Below, in pieces: positions 54,255 through 54,378 of a stretch of 54,378 nt of DNA. A program made the position numbers and the translations under genes. The DNA comes from Clostridia bacterium. Its GTDB lineage: Bacteria > Bacillota > Clostridia > UMGS1883 > UMGS1540. Numbering within the stretch: the stretch's first letter is position 1; each line of letters starts with the position of its first letter. The stretch spans positions 1 through 54,378 of the forward strand of contig JAFSAU010000031.1 in NCBI GenBank assembly GCA_017442155.1, given 5' to 3'. The notes below the pieces were generated by a model. The model ran no database searches and was not told the origin of the DNA. It saw only the letters and a list, made by a program, of their open reading frames with translations.

Positions 54255-54315
54255 AGGGACAAGTCAAGAAAACCTTGATATTTCAAGGGTTTCGAAGACT
54301 TGTCTCTTTTTGTTT
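54255..54315 (+). terminator. Terminator-like nested hairpin directly after a promoter
   Basis: AGGGACAAGTC (54255-54265) pairs with GACTTGTCTCT (54297-54307) over 11 bp. Inside lies a smaller CCTTGA / TCAAGG hairpin (54273-54288), and TTTTTGTTTTG follows. Either a very short RNA or an attenuator for a gene beyond the window; GAGGTG near 54370 could be that gene's ribosome-binding site. Confidence 0.6.
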
Positions 54316-54378
54316 TGCAAAAAGAACAAGCTCAATTTTCATTTAAAGTCTAAAATTTATAGCAAAATGAGGTGATAA

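Overview
The window looks like a chromosomal segment of an anaerobic Clostridia-type Firmicute, probably an uncultured gut lineage. This is inferred from gene content and order: a rimP-nusA-ylxR-ylxQ-infB-rbfA-nrnA-truB-ribF block, an L10 leader ahead of rplJL, PyrR-type control of pyr genes, PPi-dependent phosphofructokinase, type III glutamine synthetase and two [FeFe] hydrogenase-family proteins. Promoters are textbook sigma-A boxes, nearly all with 17-bp spacers, so many transcription units can be placed directly.

1-2600: terminator of an upstream unit, PPi-phosphofructokinase (+) and dUTPase (-). 2600-15830 (-): two linked expression operons. The first is rimP, nusA, ylxR, ylxQ, infB, rbfA, nrnA, truB, ribF, asnS and a TPR membrane protein. 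It runs without a visible terminator into rpmG, secE, nusG, rplK, rplA, rplJ and rplL, which ends at a strong terminator with no rpoB following. 15940-17900 (-): a secreted propeller/copper-amine-oxidase-N-domain protein.

18140-27200 (+): a hydrogen-sensing type locus ([2Fe-2S] protein, PAS-containing sensory hydrogenase HydS, PP2C-type phosphatase, group B [FeFe] hydrogenase). It is followed by glutamine synthetase III, a YbaK deacylase, an NAD-dependent epimerase and a flavodoxin-like protein. A three-hairpin leader with a possible pseudoknot precedes hydS. 27340-29500 (-): a terminase cassette (short TerS, TerL, tail-like protein) with no portal or capsid. 29650-32280 (+): an M23 peptidase, then a NifU-like protein paired with a GGGtGRT protein. 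32340-35400 (-): a small HTH regulator, TatD hydrolase and methionyl-tRNA synthetase.

35550-42830: sugar-related accessory genes. These are a DMT transporter and Gfo/Idh oxidoreductase divergent from an AraC regulator, an SGNH hydrolase, and a glycosidase-like/fucU/membrane protein/upp operon. 43068-51690 (-): the UMP operon pyrC, carB, pyrK, pyrD, pyrF, pyrE, pyrB with a PyrR-type leader. It lacks carA, and PyrB carries a PyrI-type zinc ribbon. A 160-bp MITE-like inverted-repeat element abuts pyrB and supplies its stop codon. 51790-54378: a polysaccharide deacetylase, an MBL-fold hydrolase, a DUF559 nuclease gene embedded between two inverted copies of a palindromic repeat, and a promoter-plus-terminator unit at the window edge.

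The best candidates for something undescribed are the structured hydS leader, the repeat-embedded DUF559 cassette, the PyrB-zinc-ribbon fusion with its MITE-supplied stop codon, and the portal-less terminase cassette. No tRNA, rRNA, CRISPR array or intact insertion sequence was seen. No gene-free gap exceeds about 300 bases.
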